Shown piece after piece: positions 24,537 through 33,091 of a stretch of DNA of 52,664 bases. Within the stretch, counting starts at the first letter, position 1. The number at the start of each line of letters is the position of its first letter. Position numbers and translations under genes: made by a program. This DNA comes from Alphaproteobacteria bacterium (lineage in GTDB: Bacteria; Pseudomonadota; Alphaproteobacteria; M2410): the NCBI GenBank assembly GCA_030614785.1, contig JAUWTJ010000023.1, forward strand, positions 1-52,664, in the 5' to 3' direction. Below the pieces are notes generated by a model. It did no database searches and was not told the DNA's origin. It saw only the letters and a list, made by a program, of their open reading frames with translations.

Positions 24537-26804
24537 ATGCTCAACGTCTCCTTGAAGGCCTTTCTGACTGGGCTGGTTGCCGCATTTGGCCTTGTCATCG
24601 CAGCGTTCTCCTATTTCAGTTCCGTGGGGCCGATGCTTGAGCAAGTCGAAAGTCAACGTCACTCGTACCTGCAGTCTGAGATGACCCGCGCTCAGGGCGT
24701 TCTGGAAGCCGCGATACGCCGAAATGATCTTCCGGCAGTCCGTCGCTATGTTTCTTCATTCGGGGCTGAACCCTCCAGTGATTTGCTTTTGCTGGTCGAT
24801 GCCAATGGCATCGTGATGGCTTCGACGAATCTTCAATTCGTAGAGAGGAATTGGGAGGGTTTGAATGTACCGACCTTCAAAGGAACGTCAGGTCAGACTC
24901 TGCCCAGGGGCGATCTAACTGTTCACATGTCTGAAGACAAAATGTATATGAGCGCAAGAATTAATATTTGCCAGGCAGGAGTGAATTTGCGCCCCCAGTC
25001 CTGCGGGTTCCTGTATCAGTTGTCGACCCTGCGACAGGAAAAAGAGAATGCAGTCGAAGGGCTGCGAAATCAGATGATTCTCTCTGGTATCGGTATTCTC
25101 CTGGGCGCAATAGCGGTGATGCTTCTTCTGGACAGGTTGGTTACCCGGCGTGTGGGCAAATTAATCGAGACCGCAGCAGCGTTCTCTGCAGGGAACAGTG
25201 CTCTGCGCTCGGGACTGGAAGGGCGGGATGAAATTTCCTCACTTGGTCGGACAATCGACAGTATGCTCGACACGATCAACGCCACACAAGCGGATCTGAT
25301 TGAGAGCCAGGAACGATTTACTGTCAGTCAGTTTTTTGGAGATATCGGCTCGTGGGAGTGGGAAATTGCGAGTGACAAGGTGTATTGGTCGGAAACCATG
25401 GCGTCCTTGTTCGGGCATGGTCTGGTAAAGATCGAGCCGACATTTGAACTCTGGGCAAAAGGCCTCCATCCGGAGGATCGGAAACGGGTTCTGGCAACCG
25501 TGAATAGCAGTCTGGATAACAACCAGCCCTATGAAATCGAACACCGTATCATCTGGCCTGACGGCACCGTCCGATGGCTGCTTGAAAAGGGCGACGTCGT
25601 TCGTGACGAGAGTGACAAACCGTTGAAAATGTTGGGAGTTGCACAAGATATCACCAGGCGCAAGGAGCTGGAAGCGGAACTCAGGAGACACCGGGATAAC
25701 CTGCAGGAAATGGTAGAGGAGCAAACTTATGACCTGGCGATCGCGCATGAACAAGCCGAACAGGCCCGCCTGAAGGCGGAAAGCTTCGCCATCATTCCAA
25801 AGAACAATCCGAACCCGGTCGTCAAACTGAACCAGGATGGTGAAATTGTCCTGTTCAACCCGGCAGCTAACCTTCTCTTTGAGGACCTGAAGGAAAAGGG
25901 ACATGATCATCCGCTTCTTTCGGGTGCCCTGTCCATGGTGCAGGATGAGGGCACGTCGCAGCGGGAAGTCACGATTAAAGGTGTTACATATCTTCAGACC
26001 ATCGTGGTGACCGAAGTAAGAGGAGCGAAAACAGTCACGTTCTATTCCAATGATGTGACCCCCATCCGGAAGGCCCGGGAGGAAGCGGAACAGGCTAATC
26101 GGATGAAGTCGGAGTTTCTGGCCAACATGAGCCATGAACTCAGGACACCCATGCACGCCATCATAAGCTTTTCGCGACACGGCAAGGAACGTATCGACCG
26201 CTGGGACAGGGACAGGCAGGTCGAAAACCTGGATCGCATCAATCAGAGTGGCCATCGCCTGTTAGGCATGCTCAACGATCTGCTGGACCTCGCCAAACTT
26301 GAGGCAGGCAGCGCGGAATATGATTTCGGTAATGAGGATGCGGTATCAATTATCAATGCTGCTGCCAGCGAGATTGAGATATTGGCCAACAACAAGAATC
26401 TGACGCTCGATTTGCCAGAGAAGATGAACGGCACGGCGAGACTGGAGTGCGATCGCGGAAAAATTCATCAGGTTATCGTGAACCTGATGTCCAACGCCAT
26501 CAAGTTCAGCCCGGAAAACAAACAGGTGAGTGTCGACTGCTGTGAGGACGTGGATGCAGGAGCACTCCACATCACTGTTAGAGACGAAGGTGTCGGCATA
26601 CCCGAAGACGAGCTTGATGCGGTCTTTGACAAATTCATCCAGAGCACGAAGACCAAGACAGGGGCCGGAGGGACGGGGCTTGGGCTCGCCATTTGCAAGG
26701 AAATCGTTCAAGGCCATGGCGGAAAGATCTGGGCAGAAAATAATACCCGGGATGGCGCGACTTTCCATGTCGCGCTCCCAATTACTCTGGAGAAGTCTGA
26801 GTGA
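24537..26804 (+). CDS. Membrane sensor histidine kinase with HAMP and two PAS domains
   Basis: A 755-residue kinase. TM helix 8-30, a periplasmic region to about 180 with Cys145 and Cys156, second TM about 180-199, HAMP about 199-252, PAS about 260-375 (GSWEWEIASDKVYWSE), a coiled coil, a second PAS-like unit about 420-510, then HisKA with His533 (FLANMSHELRTPMHAI) and HATPase with the N box (NLMSNAIKF), DEGVGIPEDELDAVFDKF and GTGLGLAICKEI. There is no receiver domain, and no response-regulator gene adjoins it. ATG at 24537 has GGAGG 10 bp upstream; TTG at 24528 would overlap the lipoprotein stop. Coupling to the upstream binding protein is likely. Confidence 0.92.
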   Translation: MLNVSLKAFLTGLVAAFGLVIAAFSYFSSVGPMLEQVESQRHSYLQSEMTRAQGVLEAAIRRNDLPAVRRYVSSFGAEPSSDLLLLVDANGIVMASTNLQFVERNWEGLNVPTFKGTSGQTLPRGDLTVHMSEDKMYMSARINICQAGVNLRPQSCGFLYQLSTLRQEKENAVEGLRNQMILSGIGILLGAIAVMLLLDRLVTRRVGKLIETAAAFSAGNSALRSGLEGRDEISSLGRTIDSMLDTINATQADLIESQERFTVSQFFGDIGSWEWEIASDKVYWSETMASLFGHGLVKIEPTFELWAKGLHPEDRKRVLATVNSSLDNNQPYEIEHRIIWPDGTVRWLLEKGDVVRDESDKPLKMLGVAQDITRRKELEAELRRHRDNLQEMVEEQTYDLAIAHEQAEQARLKAESFAIIPKNNPNPVVKLNQDGEIVLFNPAANLLFEDLKEKGHDHPLLSGALSMVQDEGTSQREVTIKGVTYLQTIVVTEVRGAKTVTFYSNDVTPIRKAREEAEQANRMKSEFLANMSHELRTPMHAIISFSRHGKERIDRWDRDRQVENLDRINQSGHRLLGMLNDLLDLAKLEAGSAEYDFGNEDAVSIINAAASEIEILANNKNLTLDLPEKMNGTARLECDRGKIHQVIVNLMSNAIKFSPENKQVSVDCCEDVDAGALHITVRDEGVGIPEDELDAVFDKFIQSTKTKTGAGGTGLGLAICKEIVQGHGGKIWAENNTRDGATFHVALPITLEKSE

Positions 26805-26861
26805 CGGCTGTCGAGCCGGATCAATCCTGGAAGTATCTGGACGAGGGTCGGAGAGGGCGCT

Positions 26862-27551
26862 CTACTTTCTCATTTTCTCCTGGAGGGCAATGCCTTCGGC
26901 GACTCTGGCTTCTTCCTTCTCGATGACTTTGAGGAAAAGGCGGCACAGGGTTTCGGGGTCCTGGGCGCCGCCGATCATGAAGCTGTCATTGATGAGGAAG
27001 GTCGGGACGCCGGAGATGCCCATTTCTCTGGCGAGGGTGTCTTCCTGGGTGACGAGGTCCAGATCCTTGTCGCTAGCAAGGAGATCGGCAACAAGATTGA
27101 CGTCCATGCCGCATGCGCCGGCAATTTCGCTCAGGACCTTTGCATCGCCGATATCGCGGCCGTCGATGAAATAGGCCTTGAAAAGTGCTTCGACGACCTG
27201 TGGCTGACGCTCAGCGGTTTCTGACCAACGGATCAGGCGGTGGCTGTCGATGGTGTTGGGGGTTTTCTCCTGGGCTTCAAAGTTGAAGGCGATGCCTTCC
27301 GCCGTTCCGGCAGCCTTTATGGTTTGGGCGATGGCTTTCATGTGGTCGCCGTCGCCAAATTTGCGTTTCAGGGATGCCTTGCGATCAACACCTTCTTTGC
27401 AGGTCTCGGGGTTCAGCTGAAACGGGCGCCAGCGCACGTCAAACTGCACATCGGGCCGGGTCTCACGGACGAGCTCGACCGCCTTTTCAAACTTCTTTTC
27501 ACCGATGTAGCACCACGGGCAAATGGTGTCGGAGATGATGTCGATCTTCAT
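26862..27551 (-). CDS. FrnE-like DsbA-family oxidoreductase
   Basis: A 229-residue thioredoxin-fold protein without signal peptide, so cytoplasmic. It begins MKIDIISDTICPWCYIGEKK, with the CPWC active site (Cys11, Cys14) typical of the FrnE/2-hydroxychromene-2-carboxylate isomerase branch. GISGVPTFLIND carries the cis-proline. FrnE proteins act in disulfide exchange or isomerisation and sometimes in oxidative-stress tolerance. The start at 27551 is set by the conserved MKID; a longer frame to 27641 is unsupported. It lies 34 bp downstream of the diguanylate cyclase gene on the same strand. Confidence 0.88.
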   Translation of the reverse strand: MKIDIISDTICPWCYIGEKKFEKAVELVRETRPDVQFDVRWRPFQLNPETCKEGVDRKASLKRKFGDGDHMKAIAQTIKAAGTAEGIAFNFEAQEKTPNTIDSHRLIRWSETAERQPQVVEALFKAYFIDGRDIGDAKVLSEIAGACGMDVNLVADLLASDKDLDLVTQEDTLAREMGISGVPTFLINDSFMIGGAQDPETLCRLFLKVIEKEEARVAEGIALQEKMRK

Positions 27552-27585
27552 GGCGCGGCTTCCGGTTATGTGGCCGCGCTGCAGA

Positions 27586-28923
27586 CTAGTGAGGATGAGC
27601 TTGCTGGCGCGCCCTTGCGATAAGGCTTTCTGCTGTATCACTATGCTCGTATTCTGCCTGGCCGAATGTCAAGCAGAAGTTGGCCGGTGGCAGGCCGTGC
27701 CCAAGCTGAAACTGGGTGGTATTGACAGTTGACACCAGTCTGCGCACAGCCGGGGTGGCTTCGGCAATGCGGGTCCGGGGCAGAATGGCAACAAACTCAT
27801 CGCCGCCATGGCGCGCACAAAGGTCCTCGCCGCGAAAAAACCGTGAGATCAAATTTCCGATCTGGCGGATCAGGCTGTCACCGGCAGCATAGCCAAACTC
27901 GTGGTTGATGGCATCAAGATGGAGAATGTCGAAGAAGGCCAGGGTCAGGGAGATATCGCTCTGGTCTGATTGCTCAACCAGTGCCTTGAGGTGATCCATC
28001 ATGAAGCCAAATCGAAACAGGCCGGTTTGCTCGTCGAGGACGCTGTCCTGGCGGGCGCTATAGTAGATCGATGTCAAATGACGGTGATAGCGGTATTCAC
28101 GGATCAGCGCTTTTGAAGCGATTGCCAATGATGCTTCATTGACAGGCTTGAATGAGATTTCGGTCGCTCCGGCCTCGTATATTTCTTCCGGGTCGCCGAT
28201 TTGCGCCTGTGTTCCGAGGATGAGAAGTGGAATGTTGAAGAACCGCGCATCCAGACGCAGAGCAAAAATAAAGTCAAACAGGGCATCGCGATTATCGGTC
28301 GCGTCATACACAATCACATCAAACCGACTGTCTTCCAGATATTCCAGCGCCATATCTTTTGTATAGGCACCAACTACGTGATTGTCAGTTGTGGTGATAG
28401 CTGATTTTATTGCCATGAAGTCAGTAGACGGATCAGCGACCAGCAAGATCCTCGCTTCACCCTTTTCCGAGGCAATGATGTCATAGGGTGTTTCGATGCC
28501 AAATGTGCCCAGCGTTTCGCTGCGCCGCTCGATTTCCTCAGCCATGGTTTCGAGCCGCGTCATCAGGCGAATGCGGGTGAGAAGTTGCTGTTCCTGCGCA
28601 GGCCCCGCCAGAATCTGTACTGATGCATCGTCTTTGGGGGCGAAGTCCGGCAGGGTGCCGGTTTTTTCAGCGAGGTAAATGATCTTGAGGTTTTCTTCGT
28701 GCGCCGCAGACCACAGTGACCTGAATTCCTGTTCGTCAATCGGTTTGCCGCCGCCAAAGTCCAGAACCAGGGCATTGGCACCGGAGTCTTTGAAACTGAC
28801 TCCGTCACAGGCGCCGCTCGCAATGCGGTTTATTGCAACACCCTGTTCGGTGAGGATATTTTCGACATTTGCCGAACGACCCGGGTCGCGAGACCACAGG
28901 AGGACTTTGGAGCGGTGGCTCAT
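27586..28923 (-). CDS. Diguanylate cyclase with two receiver-like domains (PleD-like layout)
   Basis: A 445-residue protein. Residues 1-120 and about 155-275 resemble receiver domains. The first has an atypical acceptor region (ALVLDFGGGKP, Asp55) and only one acidic residue in the usual pair (SRDP). The second keeps Asp207 and Lys259 but also a weak acidic pair. The C-terminal GGDEF domain has an intact active site RHGGDEF (373-377) and an upstream RGED (364-367), five residues before it, the position of the c-di-GMP inhibitory I-site. It should make c-di-GMP under product inhibition. It resembles the PleD plan but the receivers may be degenerate. Confidence 0.88.
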   Translation of the reverse strand: MSHRSKVLLWSRDPGRSANVENILTEQGVAINRIASGACDGVSFKDSGANALVLDFGGGKPIDEQEFRSLWSAAHEENLKIIYLAEKTGTLPDFAPKDDASVQILAGPAQEQQLLTRIRLMTRLETMAEEIERRSETLGTFGIETPYDIIASEKGEARILLVADPSTDFMAIKSAITTTDNHVVGAYTKDMALEYLEDSRFDVIVYDATDNRDALFDFIFALRLDARFFNIPLLILGTQAQIGDPEEIYEAGATEISFKPVNEASLAIASKALIREYRYHRHLTSIYYSARQDSVLDEQTGLFRFGFMMDHLKALVEQSDQSDISLTLAFFDILHLDAINHEFGYAAGDSLIRQIGNLISRFFRGEDLCARHGGDEFVAILPRTRIAEATPAVRRLVSTVNTTQFQLGHGLPPANFCLTFGQAEYEHSDTAESLIARARQQAHPH

Positions 28924-29143
28924 GGTTTTTTCCGATCAGTTCCTGTGCAAATGGTGGAAATCTGCGCCTCGAAGCATAGGTGAAACAGGTTTCCAACATC
29001 TAAACCGACCGTTGCAGCGTTCTCCCTTGAATTCGGGCGCGGGGAGCTGCGATTAAATCGTTGAAAGTGTTGATCTTCTACGCCGCCCAGGACACTCTTT
29101 GGAAAACATTGCCAAAGTGCAGAAAACAAACAGGGAGATGGTT

Positions 29144-30268
29144 ATGGGTCCGCTGGAAGGTATCAAGGTTGTTGAGCTTGCAGGCATTGGTCCGGGGCCT
29201 TTTTGCGGCATGCTGCTGTCCGATATGGGGGCTGAGGTCATCCGGATCGAGCGCAAGGGTGCGCGCGGCGGGTCAAAATTTGATGTCCTGAGCCGTGGCC
29301 GCAAGTCCGTCGCCGTCGACCTGAAAAAGCCTGAAGGCGTTGAGATGGTGCTGAAGCTGGTTGAAGGGGCTGACATCCTTCAGGAAGGGTTCAGACCCGG
29401 TGTGACCGAACGGCTCGGGCTTGGTCCTGATGTGTGTCTGGAGCGCAATCCAAGGCTGGTCTATGGCCGGATGACCGGTTGGGGGCAATATGGTCCGATG
29501 TCTCAGGCGGCGGGCCACGATATCAATTACATTTCTCTGACCGGCGCGCTGCATGCGGTCGGCACCAGCGACAAGCCGGTTGCGCCGCTCAATCTGGTGG
29601 GCGATTTCGGCGGTGGTGCGCTTTACCTCGCCATGGGCATGCTGGCTGCAGTCGTCAATGCGCAGCGCACGGGCAGGGGCCAGGTCGTCGATGTCGCCAT
29701 GACAGACGGGTCGGCGTCTCTCATGTCCATGATGTATGGCTTCAAGGCCTCTGGCATGTGGCAGGACAAGAGAGCGGCCAATATGCTGGATGGCGGCGCT
29801 CACTTCTACGACACCTATGAGACCAAAGACGGCAAGTGGATTTCGATCGGCTCCATTGAGCCGCAGTTCTATGCGCTGCTGCGCGACAAGGCGGGGCTTT
29901 CTGATGCGGGTTTCGATGCGCAGCACGACAGGTCAAAGTGGCCGGAGCTGAAAGAGCAGATTACAGCCGTTTTCAAGACCAAAACCCGCGATGAATGGGA
30001 TGCGCTGATGTCCGGAACCGATGTCTGCTATGGCCCAATCCTGTCGCTCGAAGAAGCGCCATCGCATCCCCACAACATCGAGCGCAACACATTTGTGGAA
30101 ATTGACGGCGTGGTTCAGCCCAATGTGGCTCCGCGGTTCAGCGCGACCAAATCAGAAATCCAGGGCCCGCCGAGCGAAGATCCCGGACGCGACACTGATA
30201 GTGTGCTTGCCGCATTTGGTTTCTCTGCAGATGATATTGCGGCGTTGAAAGCGCAGGAAGCGATTTAA
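29144..30268 (+). CDS. Alpha-methylacyl-CoA racemase (CaiB/BaiF family)
   Basis: A 374-residue family III CoA-transferase-fold enzyme. The start [18 protein letters not shown] and [18 protein letters not shown] identify the AMACR/MCR branch, which epimerises 2-methyl-branched acyl-CoAs so beta-oxidation can proceed. His125 in AAGHDINYI and Asp154 in [10 protein letters not shown] match the two catalytic bases of mycobacterial MCR. ATG at 29144 is chosen because GGGAG lies 7 bp upstream and the usual family start follows; ATG at 29138 is possible. A VOC gene follows 18 bp downstream, probably in one operon. Confidence 0.92.
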   Translation: MGPLEGIKVVELAGIGPGPFCGMLLSDMGAEVIRIERKGARGGSKFDVLSRGRKSVAVDLKKPEGVEMVLKLVEGADILQEGFRPGVTERLGLGPDVCLERNPRLVYGRMTGWGQYGPMSQAAGHDINYISLTGALHAVGTSDKPVAPLNLVGDFGGGALYLAMGMLAAVVNAQRTGRGQVVDVAMTDGSASLMSMMYGFKASGMWQDKRAANMLDGGAHFYDTYETKDGKWISIGSIEPQFYALLRDKAGLSDAGFDAQHDRSKWPELKEQITAVFKTKTRDEWDALMSGTDVCYGPILSLEEAPSHPHNIERNTFVEIDGVVQPNVAPRFSATKSEIQGPPSEDPGRDTDSVLAAFGFSADDIAALKAQEAI

Positions 30269-30286
30269 CCCGAGGGAGGAACAGGC

Positions 30287-30817
30287 ATGGCAACCATGGC
30301 ACCAACACTGCAGTGCATTCACCATATGGCGTTTCGCTGCAAGGATGCAGAGGAAACTAAAAAATTCTATGTTGATGTTATGGGGCTGAAGATGAAAGCC
30401 GCCCTCGCCATTGCGGAATCGCCTGGCAGCGGCGAACCGCGCGAATTTATGCACCTGTTTTTTGAGATGGATGACGGCAACTTTATTGCATTCTTTGATG
30501 ATCCAGCGGGTGTGGAAAAGTTTGATTTCAAGCCAATGGATGGCTTTGACTGCCATCTTGCCTTTGGGGCCGAAAGCAAAGAGGAACTTGGCGATTGGCA
30601 GAAGCGTTTCGATGAGCATAACGTGGCAAACTTCGGTCCCATTGATCATGGATTTGTACACTCGATCTATTTCTGGGACCCCAATGGTGTGGCTCTTGAA
30701 ATTACTTACAAGGATGAGCAATACGACGCCATCCTTGCGGCAGAAGAGGCTCATTCCGAACAGCAGGTCAGGGACTGGACCACAGCCAAGGCGGCTGCTA
30801 CGCAGGCTGCCGAGTAG
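30287..30817 (+). CDS. VOC-superfamily (glyoxalase-like) protein
   Basis: A 176-residue protein: CIHHMAFRCKDAEETKKFY begins the first module, HGFVHSIYFWDPNGVALEIT ends the second with the metal Glu. The C-terminal 30 residues are Ala/Glu/Gln-rich and probably extended or helical. GGGAGGA precedes the ATG. Cotranscription with AMACR suggests an acyl-CoA-related role, for instance epimerase-like, but the substrate is not known. Confidence 0.86.
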   Translation: MATMAPTLQCIHHMAFRCKDAEETKKFYVDVMGLKMKAALAIAESPGSGEPREFMHLFFEMDDGNFIAFFDDPAGVEKFDFKPMDGFDCHLAFGAESKEELGDWQKRFDEHNVANFGPIDHGFVHSIYFWDPNGVALEITYKDEQYDAILAAEEAHSEQQVRDWTTAKAAATQAAE

Positions 30818-30940
30818 CAATTGAGCCTTGTTGGTGCATGCAACCCGGAGATAGGCCGAGGCGCTGCGCAGCCTTGCAATTTATCCGGACAGGTGTCAGG
30901 ACCGGCGTCCACGACCAATTCAAATACGAGAGCCTGGAAA

Positions 30941-31996
30941 ATGAGCAAGACAGCAAAAGACAAGATCCGGATCGGAATCCTCGGGGCCAGTGGCTACACG
31001 GGGGCTGATCTTGTCCGATTGCTTGGGAACCATGATGCTGCCGACATCCGCGTGGTTACGGCCAACGCCCATGCCGGTAAGGCCATGGCGGAGGTTTATC
31101 CGCACCTTGGGGGGATGAACCTGCCGCGTCTGCAGAAGGTCGAAGAGGCAAACTGGGATGATCTTGATTTGATCTTCTGCGGGCTTCCGCACGGCACGAC
31201 CCAGAAGATCATCGCTTCCCTCCCGTCCCATGTGAAGGTCATTGACCTGTCGGCGGACTTTCGGCTGCGCAATGTCGAGACTTATGCCGAGTGGTACGGC
31301 CACGAGCACTTTGCGCCGCAGCTGCAGCCGGGCGCGGTCTATGGTTTGACGGAGTATTACCGTGATCAGATCAAGGACGCACGGCTGGTTGCCTGTCCAG
31401 GCTGTTACCCGACGGCGGTTCTCATGTTGCTGTTGCCGCTTGTCGGCGGCGGACTGATCGAGGCAGATGATATCATTATTGATGCCAAATCAGGCGTGAC
31501 CGGGGCAGGGCGCTCGGTCAAGGAACAGAACCTCTATTCTGAAGTGGCCGATGGCATGCACCCCTATGGCATCGCCTCGCACCGCCATGCACCGGAAATC
31601 GAGCAGGAGCTTTCCGTCGCCGCGGGCCGTGACCTGCTGGTCAACTTCACACCGCACCTGATACCGATGAACCGGGGCGAGTTTATTACCAGTTATGTCA
31701 GGCTGGCGGACGGTCATACTGCTGCGGACCTGAGAAAGGTACTGGAAGAGCGGTATGCGGATGAACCCTTTGTGCGCGTGGTGCCCGAAGGCGCCGTCCC
31801 GGCCACCCGCCACGTGCGCGGCTCAAACTTCTGCCTGCTCGGCGTCTTCGAAGACCGCCTGCCAGGCCGGGCCATCGTCGTCTCGACCCTCGACAATCTC
31901 GTCAAGGGCTCCAGCGGTCAGGCCGTGCAGAACATGAACCTGATGTTCGGGCTTGATGAGCAGATGGCGCTCAGGCAATTGCCAATGTTTCCGTAG
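30941..31996 (+). CDS. argC: N-acetyl-gamma-glutamyl-phosphate reductase
   Basis: A 351-residue NADPH-dependent reductase of arginine synthesis. It has the nucleotide-binding GILGASGYTGADLVRLL, GLPHGTTQ, and the catalytic cysteine Cys155 in LVACPGCYPTAVL; HAPEIEQEL and the PHLIPMNRGE block complete the ArgC signature. The start at 30941 is chosen because the upstream 40 codons have no homology and MSKTAKDKIRIGIL is a normal family start. No other arg genes are near. A family-2 repeat lies 20 bp past the stop. Confidence 0.95.
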   Translation: MSKTAKDKIRIGILGASGYTGADLVRLLGNHDAADIRVVTANAHAGKAMAEVYPHLGGMNLPRLQKVEEANWDDLDLIFCGLPHGTTQKIIASLPSHVKVIDLSADFRLRNVETYAEWYGHEHFAPQLQPGAVYGLTEYYRDQIKDARLVACPGCYPTAVLMLLLPLVGGGLIEADDIIIDAKSGVTGAGRSVKEQNLYSEVADGMHPYGIASHRHAPEIEQELSVAAGRDLLVNFTPHLIPMNRGEFITSYVRLADGHTAADLRKVLEERYADEPFVRVVPEGAVPATRHVRGSNFCLLGVFEDRLPGRAIVVSTLDNLVKGSSGQAVQNMNLMFGLDEQMALRQLPMFP

Positions 31997-32016
31997 AGAC
32001 TGACACCACTCCCCTG

Positions 32017-32137
32017 CCTTGTCATCCTCGAGCCGCCGTCAGGCGGAATCGGGGATCCATGCCTGAACCTTGGAAGATTTGCATTTTCAGGTATGGATCC
32101 CCGACTCCATGCTGCGCATGGCTCGAGGATGACAAGG
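32017..32137. repeat. Palindromic repeat, family 2, long form (left flank)
   Basis: Perfect 18-bp outer arms, CCTTGTCATCCTCGAGCC at 32017-32034 and its reverse complement at 32120-32137. Inside lies a second near-perfect pair, TCGGGGATCCATGCCTGAA and TTCAGGTATGGATCCCCGA, with one mismatch, so the 121-bp element can fold almost entirely. It may end the argC transcript. A related element lies at 32966-33071. Confidence 0.9.
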
Positions 32138-32285
32138 AGGTAGAGGTCCTTACATAAAAGCTCCGAGCGCTGTTTGCGCTCGAGACTCTTGCCCGGTTAG
32201 TCCCTTATCTCGACATACGCGTCAGTCGTGTGTATTCTTGAGGTGTGCAATTTCTTTTCCCCGACATTGATTTTGAGTGAGTGAT

Positions 32286-32930
32286 ATGACCAACAAACGC
32301 AATCAAGGATTTCGCGGAACAAGAACCGGCGCGTGGGCAGAGTCAAAATTCACCAATTTGAACAAGTTTGACCCTGGTGACAGTGAAGTAGCTCGTCTTT
32401 TTGACAAGCATTATAAGGAGATATTCGAGAAGGAAGAAATGGTGGTCATTGTAAAGCCTGTCCACTCGAATTTTATGCTTCCTCTGACCAGGCAGTGCAT
32501 ACGCACGACGATCGACTCGATTCCTTCTGAATTTACAAAAGACTTGAAAGGAATTGTTGCGCTGAGCGGTTCTCGTACACAGGAGCGTGTTTTCAGAAAT
32601 ATTTTCTCGTATGGCAGATACTTTGACGGATCAATATGGCTTCACCCTTACCCTAAAAGCGCTATGGTTATGAGGTATACTTCTCTGCCAAAACCGCACA
32701 TCCTGAACGACTATCGTCGCGTAGGGGCGAAAATAGAAGGTGAAAATAATCGTTGGTCAATCAGTTTTGATAGCGGGTCATTACGAGACTTTTACTTGCG
32801 TGATGTTTTGCTGCATGAGGTAGGGCATCACGTAGACGCTCTTAATAATCTGACAAAGACGCACAGAAAATCCGAAGGTTACGCGGAGTGGTTTGCGTCG
32901 GAATACGGGTTTCGCTTGCGCTCGGGTTGA
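32286..32930 (+). CDS. Putative HExxH metalloprotease-like protein
   Basis: A 214-residue protein with a basic N-terminus and no signal peptide. VLLHEVGHHVDALNN holds the zinc-binding HExxH (His177, Glu178, His181), and a Glu in KSEGYAEWFASEYG (Glu197 or Glu201) could be the third ligand, as in gluzincins. The rest I do not recognise. The base composition is visibly richer in A/T than in neighbouring genes, and the gene lies between two long palindromic repeats, which suggests acquisition. ATG at 32286 or GTG at 32277 may start it; no strong ribosome site separates them. Confidence 0.75.
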   Translation: MTNKRNQGFRGTRTGAWAESKFTNLNKFDPGDSEVARLFDKHYKEIFEKEEMVVIVKPVHSNFMLPLTRQCIRTTIDSIPSEFTKDLKGIVALSGSRTQERVFRNIFSYGRYFDGSIWLHPYPKSAMVMRYTSLPKPHILNDYRRVGAKIEGENNRWSISFDSGSLRDFYLRDVLLHEVGHHVDALNNLTKTHRKSEGYAEWFASEYGFRLRSG

Positions 32931-32965
32931 GCCAGTATGTAAATTCGAACGGCACATTATTCGAT

Positions 32966-33071
32966 TGTCATCCTCGGGCCACACGAAGTGTGGAGCCGGG
33001 GATCTACTCTCACTATTGCACGTGCCGGCAGAAGATCCCCGATTCCACCTGGCGGCGGCTCGAGGATGACA
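32966..33071. repeat. Palindromic repeat, family 2, long form (right flank)
   Basis: TGTCATCCTCGGGCC at 32966-32980 pairs with GGCTCGAGGATGACA at 33057-33071 with one G-T wobble. Inside, GGGGATCTAC and GATCCCCGATT form an interrupted second stem. It is the closest relative of the 32017-32137 element and lies 20 bp before the SDR stop codon, so it may also end that convergent transcript. Confidence 0.88.
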
Positions 33072-33091
33072 CTGGGAGAGTAAAACTCAGC

